Shown here: positions 27,856 through 35,658 of the stretch, piece after piece | How the letters are laid out: the number at the start of each line of letters is the position of its first letter | How positions within the stretch are numbered: position 1 is the stretch's first letter | Origin: Arcobacter sp. LA11 | GTDB taxonomy: Bacteria; Campylobacterota; Campylobacteria; Campylobacterales; Arcobacteraceae | Direction: 5' to 3' | Assembly: GCF_001895145.1 (NCBI RefSeq) | Contig: NZ_BDIR01000001.1 | Span: forward strand, 310,001-374,000 | Length of the DNA stretch: 64,000 nucleotides | The notes under the pieces: generated by a model | Database searches by the model: none | What the model was told of the DNA's origin: nothing | What the model saw: only the letters and a program-made list of their open reading frames with translations | Program-made: the position numbers and the translations under genes

Positions 27856-30303
27856 ATGCAAGTTGAAATTTCTAGAAGAAAATTTTTGCAAGGTACAGTT
27901 GCTTTATCTGTTATTGCTGCTTCAACATCTGCACTTTCAAACACAAAATCGCAAAATGATAAAAAAACATTTGGAACTACAAAAACATCAAATAATAAAA
28001 ATGAAATAAAAATTGTTCCAACTTTATGTGAAATGTGTGTTAATAAGTGTGCAGCTTACGCTAGAGTTGAAAATAATGTTGTAACTAAGTTAGATCCTAA
28101 CCCTCATTTTCCAAAATCACAAAATATGTTATGTGCTAGAGGAAATGCTGGAATTCAAGCTTTATATGATCCTGATAGACTCAAATATCCACTAATAAGA
28201 GTTGGTAAAAGAGGAGATGGAAAATATAAGAGAGTAACTTGGGATGAGGCTTATAGTCATATCTCAGAAAAAATGGCAAAGATATTGGATGAAGAAAAAG
28301 ATAATAGATCATGTATAGGTTACTGTGCAGGTGAAGGTATGGCAGAACATACATATAAAACTTTTATGCAAGATAAATTTGGTTCATCAAATTTCGTAAA
28401 TCATTCATCTATTTGTTTACAAACTACAGTTTCTGGTTATGCACTGACAATAGGTGGTTATGGACAAGCTGATCTAGAAAATGCTGAATATATCATAATG
28501 GCAGGTGCAAATAGAGCAGAAGCAATAGTTACTCCTGATACTATGGAATTATTTAAAAGAACAAAAAGAAGAGGTGCAAAACTTATTGTAATTGATCCAA
28601 GATTTACAAATACTGCAGCTCATGCAGATGACTGGTTACCAGTTGAAGTGGGTACCGATTTAGCACTAGTTTTAGCATTAACATATGTGGTCTTAACTGA
28701 AGAACTTTATAACAAAAAATTTGTTGCATTAAATATGAATGGTTTTGAAGAATATAAAGAACATATTATAAGTAGTAGTTATACTCCTGAGTGGGCAGAA
28801 AAGATAACGGGAATAAAAGTTTCGAAGATTAAAAAAATAGCTAGAGACTTTATGCATCATGCTCCAAAAGCAATATATTATCAAGGTAGAAGAACTGCTT
28901 GGAGTAAACAAGATTTCCAATTAAGACGAGCTCAAGCAATATTTACTGCACTTGGTGGTGGAATTGATAAAGAAGGGGGAATTGTATTTGGTAAAAAATT
29001 ACCATTAGGTTCTCATTCTATAAATGCTCCAATTTATGCAAATGCTGAAGGAAGAATTGAAAAAGATGCAGCTGCAATTATTGGAGGAAGTGGTTCTTGG
29101 ATTGCATGGAGAAATAAAGTTGTTGAAGACAAGTCACCATATCCAATTCGAGGTATGTTTGTTTATAAACAAAATCCGATGTTAAGTATCCCAAATGCAA
29201 AAAAAACCAAACAGATGTTTGAAAAGATGGATTTAGTTGTTGTAATAGATACTATGCCTAGTGACACAGCAATGATGGCTGATGTAATTTTACCTGAATG
29301 TACTTATTTAGAAAGAGAAGATCCCGTTAAATCATTTGGTGGAGCTCAACCATCTATTGCTCTTAGACAAGCTGCAACTAAACCTATGTATGAGACTAAA
29401 CCAGTAATTGAGATAATGCATGGTTTAGGTTCTAAAATGGCAAAACCATTATGGGAAGTTACAAAGAAGCATGATGAAGATGTTCAAGATGAGATTGAAG
29501 GAAAATCTGAAGCTGAAATTGAAGCTTATTATAAAGAAAATGGTTTTGATTTAAGTGATGATTTTGCACATTCACAAGAAGAAATTAATAAACATATGGT
29601 TGAAGAAGTTTACGGTAGTGAAGCTTGGAAGATATTAAGAGAAAAAGGTGTTTACTATTTAAATATGGATAAATATTTTAAAAAGCTATCTTCAAATGAA
29701 TATCAATGGTACCCAAGGGATAGAAGATTTTACTCTGTTGTAAGAGGAGAATTTAAATCAGATGTTTTCCATGATACCTGTGTAAATGAGAAAGAAATTG
29801 CGGTACTTAAAAAAGAGTTTAAAACGCCAACTGGAAAAGTTGAATGTGTATTAAATAACTTAGCTAAAAAAGGTGTTGATTCAATGCCAAAATGGCGAGA
29901 TGAAATGTATACAGCTACTCCAAAAGGTAAATTTAAATTTATTACTGGACGTCATGGACAATTTACTCAAAATGCAACATCTAATAATGCAATGTTACTA
30001 GATTTAATGCCAGAAAACTATTTATGGATTAATAAAAGAATTGCAAAAGATAGAGGTATAGAGTTTGGTGATACTGTTGAAGTTGAAAGTAATGTAGGAA
30101 AAATTCAAATAAAAGCATATCCAACAGAAAAGATTGGATTTAATACTTTATTCTTTATTCATGGATTTGGTTCTACTTCAGATAACTTAACTCTTGGTGT
30201 TGATAATGGTGCAAGTGACAATGAAATTATTGATGATGTTATTGAACCTGTATTTGGTAGTGCAGCGATGCATGAAACAATTGTTGATGTAAGGAAGGTG
30301 TAA
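27856..30303 (+). CDS. psrA: Polysulfide/thiosulfate reductase molybdoenzyme (catalytic subunit)
   Basis: The 815-aa periplasmic Mo-bis-MGD enzyme of the PsrA/PhsA branch has a twin-arginine signal (SRRKFLQGTVALSVIAAST) and an N-terminal 4Fe-4S site (CEMCVNKCAAYAR, then LCARGN). The likely Mo-ligand Cys sits in NHSSICLQTTV near 188. C-terminal cofactor-binding segments include GRHGQFTQNAT. It reduces polysulfide or thiosulfate, or runs in reverse; the direction cannot be told from sequence. psrB and psrC follow directly. GGAGAGAG precedes the ATG. The symbol is assigned by family and gene order; PhsA is the equally fitting alternative. Confidence 0.88.
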   Translation: MQVEISRRKFLQGTVALSVIAASTSALSNTKSQNDKKTFGTTKTSNNKNEIKIVPTLCEMCVNKCAAYARVENNVVTKLDPNPHFPKSQNMLCARGNAGIQALYDPDRLKYPLIRVGKRGDGKYKRVTWDEAYSHISEKMAKILDEEKDNRSCIGYCAGEGMAEHTYKTFMQDKFGSSNFVNHSSICLQTTVSGYALTIGGYGQADLENAEYIIMAGANRAEAIVTPDTMELFKRTKRRGAKLIVIDPRFTNTAAHADDWLPVEVGTDLALVLALTYVVLTEELYNKKFVALNMNGFEEYKEHIISSSYTPEWAEKITGIKVSKIKKIARDFMHHAPKAIYYQGRRTAWSKQDFQLRRAQAIFTALGGGIDKEGGIVFGKKLPLGSHSINAPIYANAEGRIEKDAAAIIGGSGSWIAWRNKVVEDKSPYPIRGMFVYKQNPMLSIPNAKKTKQMFEKMDLVVVIDTMPSDTAMMADVILPECTYLEREDPVKSFGGAQPSIALRQAATKPMYETKPVIEIMHGLGSKMAKPLWEVTKKHDEDVQDEIEGKSEAEIEAYYKENGFDLSDDFAHSQEEINKHMVEEVYGSEAWKILREKGVYYLNMDKYFKKLSSNEYQWYPRDRRFYSVVRGEFKSDVFHDTCVNEKEIAVLKKEFKTPTGKVECVLNNLAKKGVDSMPKWRDEMYTATPKGKFKFITGRHGQFTQNATSNNAMLLDLMPENYLWINKRIAKDRGIEFGDTVEVESNVGKIQIKAYPTEKIGFNTLFFIHGFGSTSDNLTLGVDNGASDNEIIDDVIEPVFGSAAMHETIVDVRKV

Positions 30304-30304
30304 G

Positions 30305-30868
30305 ATGGCTAGATATGGAATGGTTCTAGATTATAAAAATTGTATTAACTGTAAAGCTTGTGAAACAGCCTGTAAAGAAGAAAATGGAATTTTATTAGGA
30401 GCCGATAATCACAGAATATGGGTAGGAACAAAAGAGATAGAAGGAGAGTTTCCTTTTTTAAATATTGCCTCAAATAATTTCTTACCTAGTCAATGTCAAC
30501 AATGTGCAAATGCACCTTGTCAAGAAGTGTGTCCTACAAATGCAACATACTATGATGAAAATAGTGTAGTAAGAGTTGATCCTGATAAATGTATTTTATG
30601 TTCATACTGTATGACAGCTTGTCCTTATGATGCAAGATATGTTGATGATAGAACAAAAACAGTAGATAAATGTAACTTCTGTGCAGATACAAGAATTGCA
30701 AGAGGTGAGACAACAACGGCTTGTCAAAATACTTGTCCAACAAAAGTGAGAATATTTGGAGATTTAGATGACCCTAATAGTGAAATATCAGAGGTTCTAA
30801 GAACTAGAGATCATTTTACTTTAAAATCACATCTAGGGACAGACCCTAGATTGTTTTATTTAACATAA
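30305..30868 (+). CDS. psrB: 4Fe-4S electron-transfer subunit of the Psr/Phs complex
   Basis: The 187-aa protein carries four ferredoxin-like cysteine groups: CINCKACETACKEE, CQQCANAPCQEVCP, CILCSYCMTACPYDAR, and CNFC with TACQNTCP. This is the DmsB/PsrB pattern for four 4Fe-4S clusters. It passes electrons between the quinol-oxidising membrane subunit and the molybdoenzyme. It has no signal of its own and is presumably exported with PsrA. It starts 1 base after the psrA stop region, with AAGGTG nearby. Confidence 0.93.
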   Translation: MARYGMVLDYKNCINCKACETACKEENGILLGADNHRIWVGTKEIEGEFPFLNIASNNFLPSQCQQCANAPCQEVCPTNATYYDENSVVRVDPDKCILCSYCMTACPYDARYVDDRTKTVDKCNFCADTRIARGETTTACQNTCPTKVRIFGDLDDPNSEISEVLRTRDHFTLKSHLGTDPRLFYLT

Positions 30869-30879
30869 GGAGAGATGTT

Positions 30880-32070
30880 ATGACTTTAAAATCAATTATT
30901 CCAATGAAAGACATTTCTTTAAAAGAGTTATTTTCATTTAAAAAAAGTTTTTCTAATGTAACAATGGCAATATTAACTGTTGTATTACTTGCATTGTTTT
31001 TAGCAGGCTCTGTGATGTATTTTATCGATGGACATCATGCATATAATATATCAAGAGAACATCCTTGGGGATTAATCATTGCAATGTATGTATTTTTTGT
31101 TGTTTCAAGTACTGGACTTTGTATTATGTCTTCAATCGGACATGTATTTGGTATAAAAGAGTTTGAGATTATAGGCAAGAGGGCAATTATAGGTGCGATT
31201 ATTACTATTACAACTGGTTTTATAGTAATTGCATTAGAAATTGGACACCCTGTTACAATGATAATATATAATATTTTAACACCAAACTTTTCATCTGCAA
31301 TTTGGTGGATGGGAACACTTTATGGTGCATATTTAGGATTTATTATATTTGAATTTATATTTTTAGTAAGAGAAAATCATAAATGGTCTAAATTCTTTGG
31401 CTTAGGTGGTTTACTAGTTGGTCTTGCAGCACATAGTAATCTTGGTGCTGTATTTGGATTTTTAATAGCACGTCCTATTGCAAATGGAGTATTTTTTCCA
31501 ATATATTTTATACTTTCAGCAATGATTACTGGTTCTTATTTACTGTTTTTGATGTATGGATTTAGATATAAAATGGATTTTCCAGAAGAAGTAAAAGTTA
31601 TGCTTACAAAGTTAGCAAAAATTTTAGGACTTTTACTAGCTATTTTAATGTTTTTTGAAATCTGGAGAATGTTAACTGCCATTTATGGTGGAATGCCAGG
31701 ACGTGCAGAGGTTGCTTGGCATATTTTAGGTAGTTCTAACTTTTTAATAGGAGAAGTATTATTAGGTATGGTTATTCCATTTATTGTAATTTTAGCAAGT
31801 AAAGGAACAAATATAAAAGGGATGGTTTGGGCATCTATTTTAGGAATGATAGGTATTTTTTTTATGAGATATGATTTAGTTCATGATACTCAAGTAATGC
31901 CTCTTCAACTACTTAAAATTAGAGAGTATCAATTACCTCCTACTTTTATAGAGTATTTCCCTTCATTTGCAGAAATTGGTGTTTCAATTGGTGGAATTGG
32001 TGTGTGCTTTGTAATGTATTACTTAGCTGATAAGTTTTTTGAATTAGATCACAATAAAAAGGATATGTAA
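30880..32070 (+). CDS. psrC: NrfD/PsrC-type quinone-interacting membrane subunit
   Basis: The 396-aa integral membrane protein has about eight to ten hydrophobic helices and is of the NrfD/PsrC family, which anchors PsrAB and exchanges electrons with menaquinone. Conserved-looking polar residues sit in helices, for example EIGHPVTMIIY and AHSNLGAVFGFLIARP. AGGAGAGATGTT before the ATG gives a strong ribosome site. Its stop overlaps the start of the rhodanese gene (TAATG), showing one transcription unit. Confidence 0.9.
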   Translation: MTLKSIIPMKDISLKELFSFKKSFSNVTMAILTVVLLALFLAGSVMYFIDGHHAYNISREHPWGLIIAMYVFFVVSSTGLCIMSSIGHVFGIKEFEIIGKRAIIGAIITITTGFIVIALEIGHPVTMIIYNILTPNFSSAIWWMGTLYGAYLGFIIFEFIFLVRENHKWSKFFGLGGLLVGLAAHSNLGAVFGFLIARPIANGVFFPIYFILSAMITGSYLLFLMYGFRYKMDFPEEVKVMLTKLAKILGLLLAILMFFEIWRMLTAIYGGMPGRAEVAWHILGSSNFLIGEVLLGMVIPFIVILASKGTNIKGMVWASILGMIGIFFMRYDLVHDTQVMPLQLLKIREYQLPPTFIEYFPSFAEIGVSIGGIGVCFVMYYLADKFFELDHNKKDM

Positions 32071-33263
32071 TGAAAACAAAAATGATTCTGAGAAGTCTAG
32101 TAGTAGTTGGTTTATTAAGTACTGGTGCAATAGCAAATGATCCAGGAAATTTGACAAAACCAAGTCCAAAAGTTCAAGGTATGATTGACAAGTTTAAGTT
32201 AAAAGTTGTTGATTATAAATATGCAAAAGGAAAAGTTGCTAAAGGGACAAGAAATGGTGCAAAAGCATTGTTAATTGATGCAAGACCAAATAAGAAGTAT
32301 ATGACAGGAACTATCCCTTCATCTTTAAATATCCCAGATACAGACTATGCTAAATATGTTGGACAGTTAAAAGATGTTCCTAAAAATAAAGAGATTCTTG
32401 TGTATTGTGGTGGATGGAAATGTGGAAAATCTCCAAAAGTTGCAAATATGCTTAAAAAAGATGGTTTTACAAATGTAAAACTTTATCAAGCAGGTGAGCC
32501 TGAGTGGAAAAAGAAAAATTATAGAGAGGTTGGATTAGCTGTTATAAAATCTGCACAAGCTAAAAATAGTGCAGTAATTATTGATGCAAGACCATACAAA
32601 AAATACCTAGCTGAAACAATCCCTGGTGCAATAGCCATTCCAGATACAAAAGTAGAAGAGTTAAAAGGAAGATTTCCTGTTAATCACTCTCAAAAAGTGA
32701 TAACTTTTTGTGGTGGATACAAATGTGTAAAATCTCATAATATAGCTAAAAAACTAATCTCTATGGGATATAAAGATGTATCAGTATTTGCAGCTGGTAT
32801 GCCAGCTTGGAAAAAAGCAGGACTTGCTACAACAAAAAGTGCATCAAAAGCAAAATCTAAAAGTGATACTCCAAAAAAACCAATGATGAGTAAAAATGGT
32901 TTAAAACTTGGACCTGATGAAGGAAGTGTTGATGGATATTGGTTTGATAAGTTAATAAAAGCAGATAAAGTGCCTTCATATGTACAAATTGTTGATGTTA
33001 CAAGTGCCGAAGAGTTTAAATCAGGACATTTAAAAGGTGCAATAAATATTTCTGCGGAACCATTAAAAGCAAATGAGTTATATGCAAAACTACCAAAAGG
33101 TAAAACAATAGTATTTAACTGTACTGCTGGTGGTAGATCAATAGAAGCTTGGCAAAAATTAAAAGATGCTAATCTTGATGTTAGTGAAGTTTATTATTTT
33201 GATGCAAATATAGATTGTAAAGGTAATGATTGTAAAATTGAGGTTAATGAGCCTTTAGAATAA
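32070..33263 (+). CDS. Periplasmic protein with three rhodanese domains
   Basis: The 397-aa protein has a signal peptide (MILRSLVVVGLLSTGAIA) and three rhodanese domains in a row: about 45-145, 155-250 and 285-390. The candidate catalytic Cys are in VYCGGWKCGKSPK (near 112), TFCGGYKCVKSH (near 213) and NCTAGGRS (near 350). The third has the common C-x4-R-S loop. The first two have a longer loop with a second Cys. Such proteins carry sulfane sulfur as persulfide and could deliver or take polysulfide sulfur for the Psr enzyme. It overlaps psrC and ends the operon at a strong terminator. Confidence 0.88.
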   Translation: MKTKMILRSLVVVGLLSTGAIANDPGNLTKPSPKVQGMIDKFKLKVVDYKYAKGKVAKGTRNGAKALLIDARPNKKYMTGTIPSSLNIPDTDYAKYVGQLKDVPKNKEILVYCGGWKCGKSPKVANMLKKDGFTNVKLYQAGEPEWKKKNYREVGLAVIKSAQAKNSAVIIDARPYKKYLAETIPGAIAIPDTKVEELKGRFPVNHSQKVITFCGGYKCVKSHNIAKKLISMGYKDVSVFAAGMPAWKKAGLATTKSASKAKSKSDTPKKPMMSKNGLKLGPDEGSVDGYWFDKLIKADKVPSYVQIVDVTSAEEFKSGHLKGAINISAEPLKANELYAKLPKGKTIVFNCTAGGRSIEAWQKLKDANLDVSEVYYFDANIDCKGNDCKIEVNEPLE

Positions 33264-33286
33264 TTTTACTTTTTAAAAGTATTTAG

Positions 33287-33319
33287 AAGGGGAAAGAGTT
33301 AATTCTCTTTCCTTTTTTT
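33287..33319 (+). terminator. Intrinsic terminator of the sulfur operon
   Basis: An 8-bp core stem (GGAAAGAG 33291-33298 with CTCTTTCC 33305-33312), extended by G-T and A-T pairs, is followed by seven T (33313-33319). It lies 24 bases after the rhodanese stop. Confidence 0.92.
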
Positions 33320-33864
33320 ATTTAGTAAGTATTTTTTACTACTTTTTTATTGAAAAAAGTAGAGCAAAAAGCAACCCACAAAGTCTTGAAGCCCTTCGGG
33401 TTCCTTTTGCTTTATAAAATATTTACTGCGTTGCGGAACTCGCTAAAATGTGACATCTAGTCACATTTCTTTACGCTCAAACAGTCCTCACTTTTCATCG
33501 TAAAGATTTCATAAATCAAAAGCTTCTGCAAACGTGGGGCATAAGATACTCAATCAAGACAATGAAATTCAAACTACATGGAAGTCCAGCCTTTGTTATG
33601 GCTGGAAGTTTTCAATCTATTTTCGGAAAAGACCGAGAATGTTTAAAAGGAGAAAGAGACTAGATGTCTTTTTTGGATTGAGTTTCGTAGGTCAGAAAAT
33701 AAGTTGTAAACTGGAAGGAAGCTTCGCCCATAACAACTTGGCTGGTTTTCTATTCTCATACTTTTTACAACTAAAAAGTATGAGAATAGAAAACCTGGAA
33801 TAATAGTTATTTTATACTAAGCAAAATTACTATAATATTTAATATTATAAAATAAGGATTTTTA
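33320..33864. other. Gene-free hairpin-rich island of unknown origin
   Basis: About 545 bases without a convincing gene. Base composition is visibly less AT-rich than the neighbours around 33360-33740. Perfect inverted repeats are at 33339-33348/33353-33362 (10 bp), 33446-33454/33460-33468 (9 bp, AAATGTGAC), 33585-33591/33600-33606 (TCCAGCC) and 33744-33766/33773-33795 (23 bp). A frame of 89 codons at 33534-33803 has odd composition and no ribosome site, so I do not call it a gene. It resembles a dispersed intergenic element or a decayed insertion. Confidence 0.5.
33744..33795. repeat. Perfect 23-bp inverted repeat
   Basis: Arms 33744-33766 and 33773-33795 are exact reverse complements with a 6-base loop (ACAACT). 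The left arm starts GGTTTTCTATTCTC and ends CTTTTT. It would form a very stable hairpin in either strand's transcript and lies about 70 bases before the lipoprotein gene. Confidence 0.85.
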
Positions 33865-34248
33865 ATGATGGGTTACGTAATAAAGAGCTTATTATATTTT
33901 ATATGTATACTAAGTTTAATTGGTTGTTCTAATAGTACACCAAATAAAAAAGCAGTTAAAGCTGACTTAAAAGGAACGATATATGTTTCAATGGAAGATG
34001 TTTCAGATTATAATTCAAAAACAGGTGTAGGTTGTACTGTTACTAAAGAAGTAAATGACCTTAATAGTGCACATATTGTTTGCCGATCAAAACATTCTGG
34101 TGAGCATGCTTGGAATGCAGTAATTGCAAGAAGTAAACAAATGTGTGAATCAAATAAATGGACAATGCTATTTAAAAGGCCACCTGCTCTTCCTCCAGAA
34201 AATGGTATTTATGGAGCACAAATAGATATCAAGTGTATAAAAAACTAG
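33865..34248 (+). CDS. Hypothetical lipoprotein
   Basis: The 127-aa protein has a lipoprotein signal with the lipobox LIGC (Cys near 21), so it should be lipid-anchored in the cell envelope after processing by LspA. The mature part of about 105 residues has four further Cys (GVGCTV, IVCRSK, QMCES, IKCIKN), possibly two disulfides. I do not recognise the family. AAGGATTTTTA lies before the ATG. Confidence 0.7.
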   Translation: MMGYVIKSLLYFICILSLIGCSNSTPNKKAVKADLKGTIYVSMEDVSDYNSKTGVGCTVTKEVNDLNSAHIVCRSKHSGEHAWNAVIARSKQMCESNKWTMLFKRPPALPPENGIYGAQIDIKCIKN

Positions 34249-34253
34249 TTATC

Positions 34254-34289
34254 CATAAAAAAAGGGCTGAAGCCTAAGCTTCAACCCTT
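34254..34289 (-). terminator. Intrinsic terminator after rplT
   Basis: AAGGGCTGAAGC (34262-34273) pairs with GCTTCAACCCTT (34278-34289) with one mismatch and a 4-base loop. Seven T follow on the minus strand. It ends the thrS-infC-rpmI-rplT unit and may also stop the facing lipoprotein transcript. Confidence 0.85.
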
Positions 34290-34315
34290 CTATTTATTTA
34301 GCAAATTTATTAAAA

Positions 34316-34675
34316 TTATGCTGCTAATGCTTCTTTTGCTTTTACAACTAATGATGCAAATGCTTCTGAATCGTTCATAGCCATATCAGCTAAAATTTTT
34401 CTATCTAATTCAATGTTCGCTAATTTCATACCGTTCATGAATCTAGAATAGTTGATATCATTTAATCTACAAGCAGCATTGATTCTGATGATCCAAAGTT
34501 TTCTAATATCTCTTTTTTTCTGTCTTCTATCTCTGTATGCGTATACTAAAGAGTGTTCTAATTGCTCTTTCGCTTTTCTAAAATGTTTTCTTCTACCACT
34601 AAAAAATCCTCTAGCAGCTTTTAAAACTTTCTTATGTCTTCTTCTTCTAACTACACCAGTTTTTACTCTAGGCAT
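34316..34675 (-). CDS. rplT: 50S ribosomal protein L20
   Basis: The 119-aa basic L20/bL20 begins [21 protein letters not shown] and contains the [15 protein letters not shown] and [15 protein letters not shown] segments. It binds 23S rRNA early in assembly and in several bacteria also represses its own operon by binding leader RNA. The structured 105-base gap before it fits such control. Confidence 0.98.
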   Translation of the reverse strand: MPRVKTGVVRRRRHKKVLKAARGFFSGRRKHFRKAKEQLEHSLVYAYRDRRQKKRDIRKLWIIRINAACRLNDINYSRFMNGMKLANIELDRKILADMAMNDSEAFASLVVKAKEALAA

Positions 34676-34784
34676 ATCTTTCCTTTCTTTACCATATCTT
34701 TTAAATAGGTGTCGATTTTATATAATCGAACTTGTCCACATATCGTGGAGGGACAATATAATTAACTAAATATTAGTTAATTAT
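34676..34784 (-). promoter_or_regulatory. Structured leader between rpmI and rplT
   Basis: On the minus strand a perfect 12-bp stem (34784-34773 with 34769-34758) starts at the rpmI stop codon. It is followed by a hairpin with CCAC/GTGG and flanking TTGT/ACAA pairs, and a TCGATT/AATCGA hairpin. No terminator T-run is seen. The gap is longer than usual for this gene pair and could be an L20-binding control site, by analogy with E. coli and Bacillus. Confidence 0.4.
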
Positions 34785-34978
34785 GCTAAACATAACATTC
34801 TTTTAACTCTTGTAGAATCAACTTCTGCAACAGTTTGTGGTCCTCTAAGAGCTCTTTTTCTCTTTTGAGTCATCTTTGTTAAGATGTGGCTTCTGAATGC
34901 TGATCCTCTTTTAATCGAACCATTTTTCTTTACTTTAAATCTTTTTAAAGCACCACTTACTGATTTCATCTTTGGCAT
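34781..34978 (-). CDS. rpmI: 50S ribosomal protein L35
   Basis: The 65-aa L35/bL35 begins [20 protein letters not shown] and has the typical Lys/Arg-rich body with [28 protein letters not shown] lies before the ATG. It follows infC after a terminator-like hairpin, in the conserved thrS-infC-rpmI-rplT order. Confidence 0.97.
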   Translation of the reverse strand: MPKMKSVSGALKRFKVKKNGSIKRGSAFRSHILTKMTQKRKRALRGPQTVAEVDSTRVKRMLCLA

Positions 34979-35080
34979 CGTGGAGTCCTTTCTAATAAAT
35001 TTGCATTTTCAATAATGTGAAAAAGTTTGAGATTTTACTTAAAACTAGCTTTAAGTATGGTTAAATAAGAATTAAAAACA

Positions 35081-35108
35081 GAAAAAGAGAGAGTAGAATC
35101 TCTTTTTC
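35081..35108 (-). terminator. Terminator-like hairpin between infC and rpmI
   Basis: A perfect 10-bp stem (GAAAAAGAGA 35081-35090 with TCTCTTTTTC 35099-35108) has an 8-base loop. On the minus strand the descending arm and flank read TCTCTTTTTCTGTTTTT. It lies 11 bases after the infC stop and may partly uncouple the ribosomal protein genes from thrS-infC. Confidence 0.65.
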
Positions 35109-35118
35109 TATATTTTTG

Positions 35119-35658
35119 TTAGTTTTTGTGGTGTTCGTTTTTAGGAACAACATACATGTTTACAAATCGTCCCTCTTGTTTTGGTTCTGCTTCTCTTGCC
35201 CCATATTCTTCAATCATTGGCCAAACTCTTTCAAGTACAGCAGCACCAGCTTCTGGATGTGCCATCTCTCTACCTTTTAAGAATACTCTACATTTAACGT
35301 GGTAACCTTTTTCTAAGAATTCAATAGCATGTTTAACTTTATAGTTGATATCATTATCTGCAATTTTAACAGAAAATTTCACTTCTTTAACAACAATAAC
35401 TTTTTGTTTTTTCTTAGCTTCTTTTTTCTTTTTTTCTTGTTGGTATCTAAATTTACCATAATCCATAATTTTAGCAACAGGAGGCTTACCATCTGGAGCA
35501 ATAAGAACTAGATCTAATCCTAAATCATCAGCAGTTTGCTGTGCATCTCTAGTTGGAATAATTCCATAATTAGTTCCATCATCACCCATACATCTTACTT
35601 CTTTTGCATGGATACTTTCATTCATTATTACTTCGTCTTTTTTATTTTGTCTACTCAA
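35119..35658 (-). CDS. infC: Translation initiation factor IF-3
   Basis: The 179-aa IF3 has the N-terminal domain ([18 protein letters not shown]) and, after the Lys-rich linker, the C-terminal domain with [19 protein letters not shown]. It keeps 30S subunits free and checks the initiator codon. The start is TTG at 35658, overlapping the thrS stop by 4 bases, with AAGGAAG upstream. An unusual start codon at infC is common in bacteria and allows IF3 to limit its own synthesis; here TTG would play the role that AUU has in E. coli. Confidence 0.96.
   Translation of the reverse strand: MSRQNKKDEVIMNESIHAKEVRCMGDDGTNYGIIPTRDAQQTADDLGLDLVLIAPDGKPPVAKIMDYGKFRYQQEKKKKEAKKKQKVIVVKEVKFSVKIADNDINYKVKHAIEFLEKGYHVKCRVFLKGREMAHPEAGAAVLERVWPMIEEYGAREAEPKQEGRFVNMYVVPKNEHHKN

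Noticed and set aside
33534-33803. Open frame of 89 codons in the hairpin-rich island
   Set aside because: No ribosome site, odd composition for this genome, and it runs through the 23-bp inverted repeat; it looks like chance in a less AT-rich stretch.
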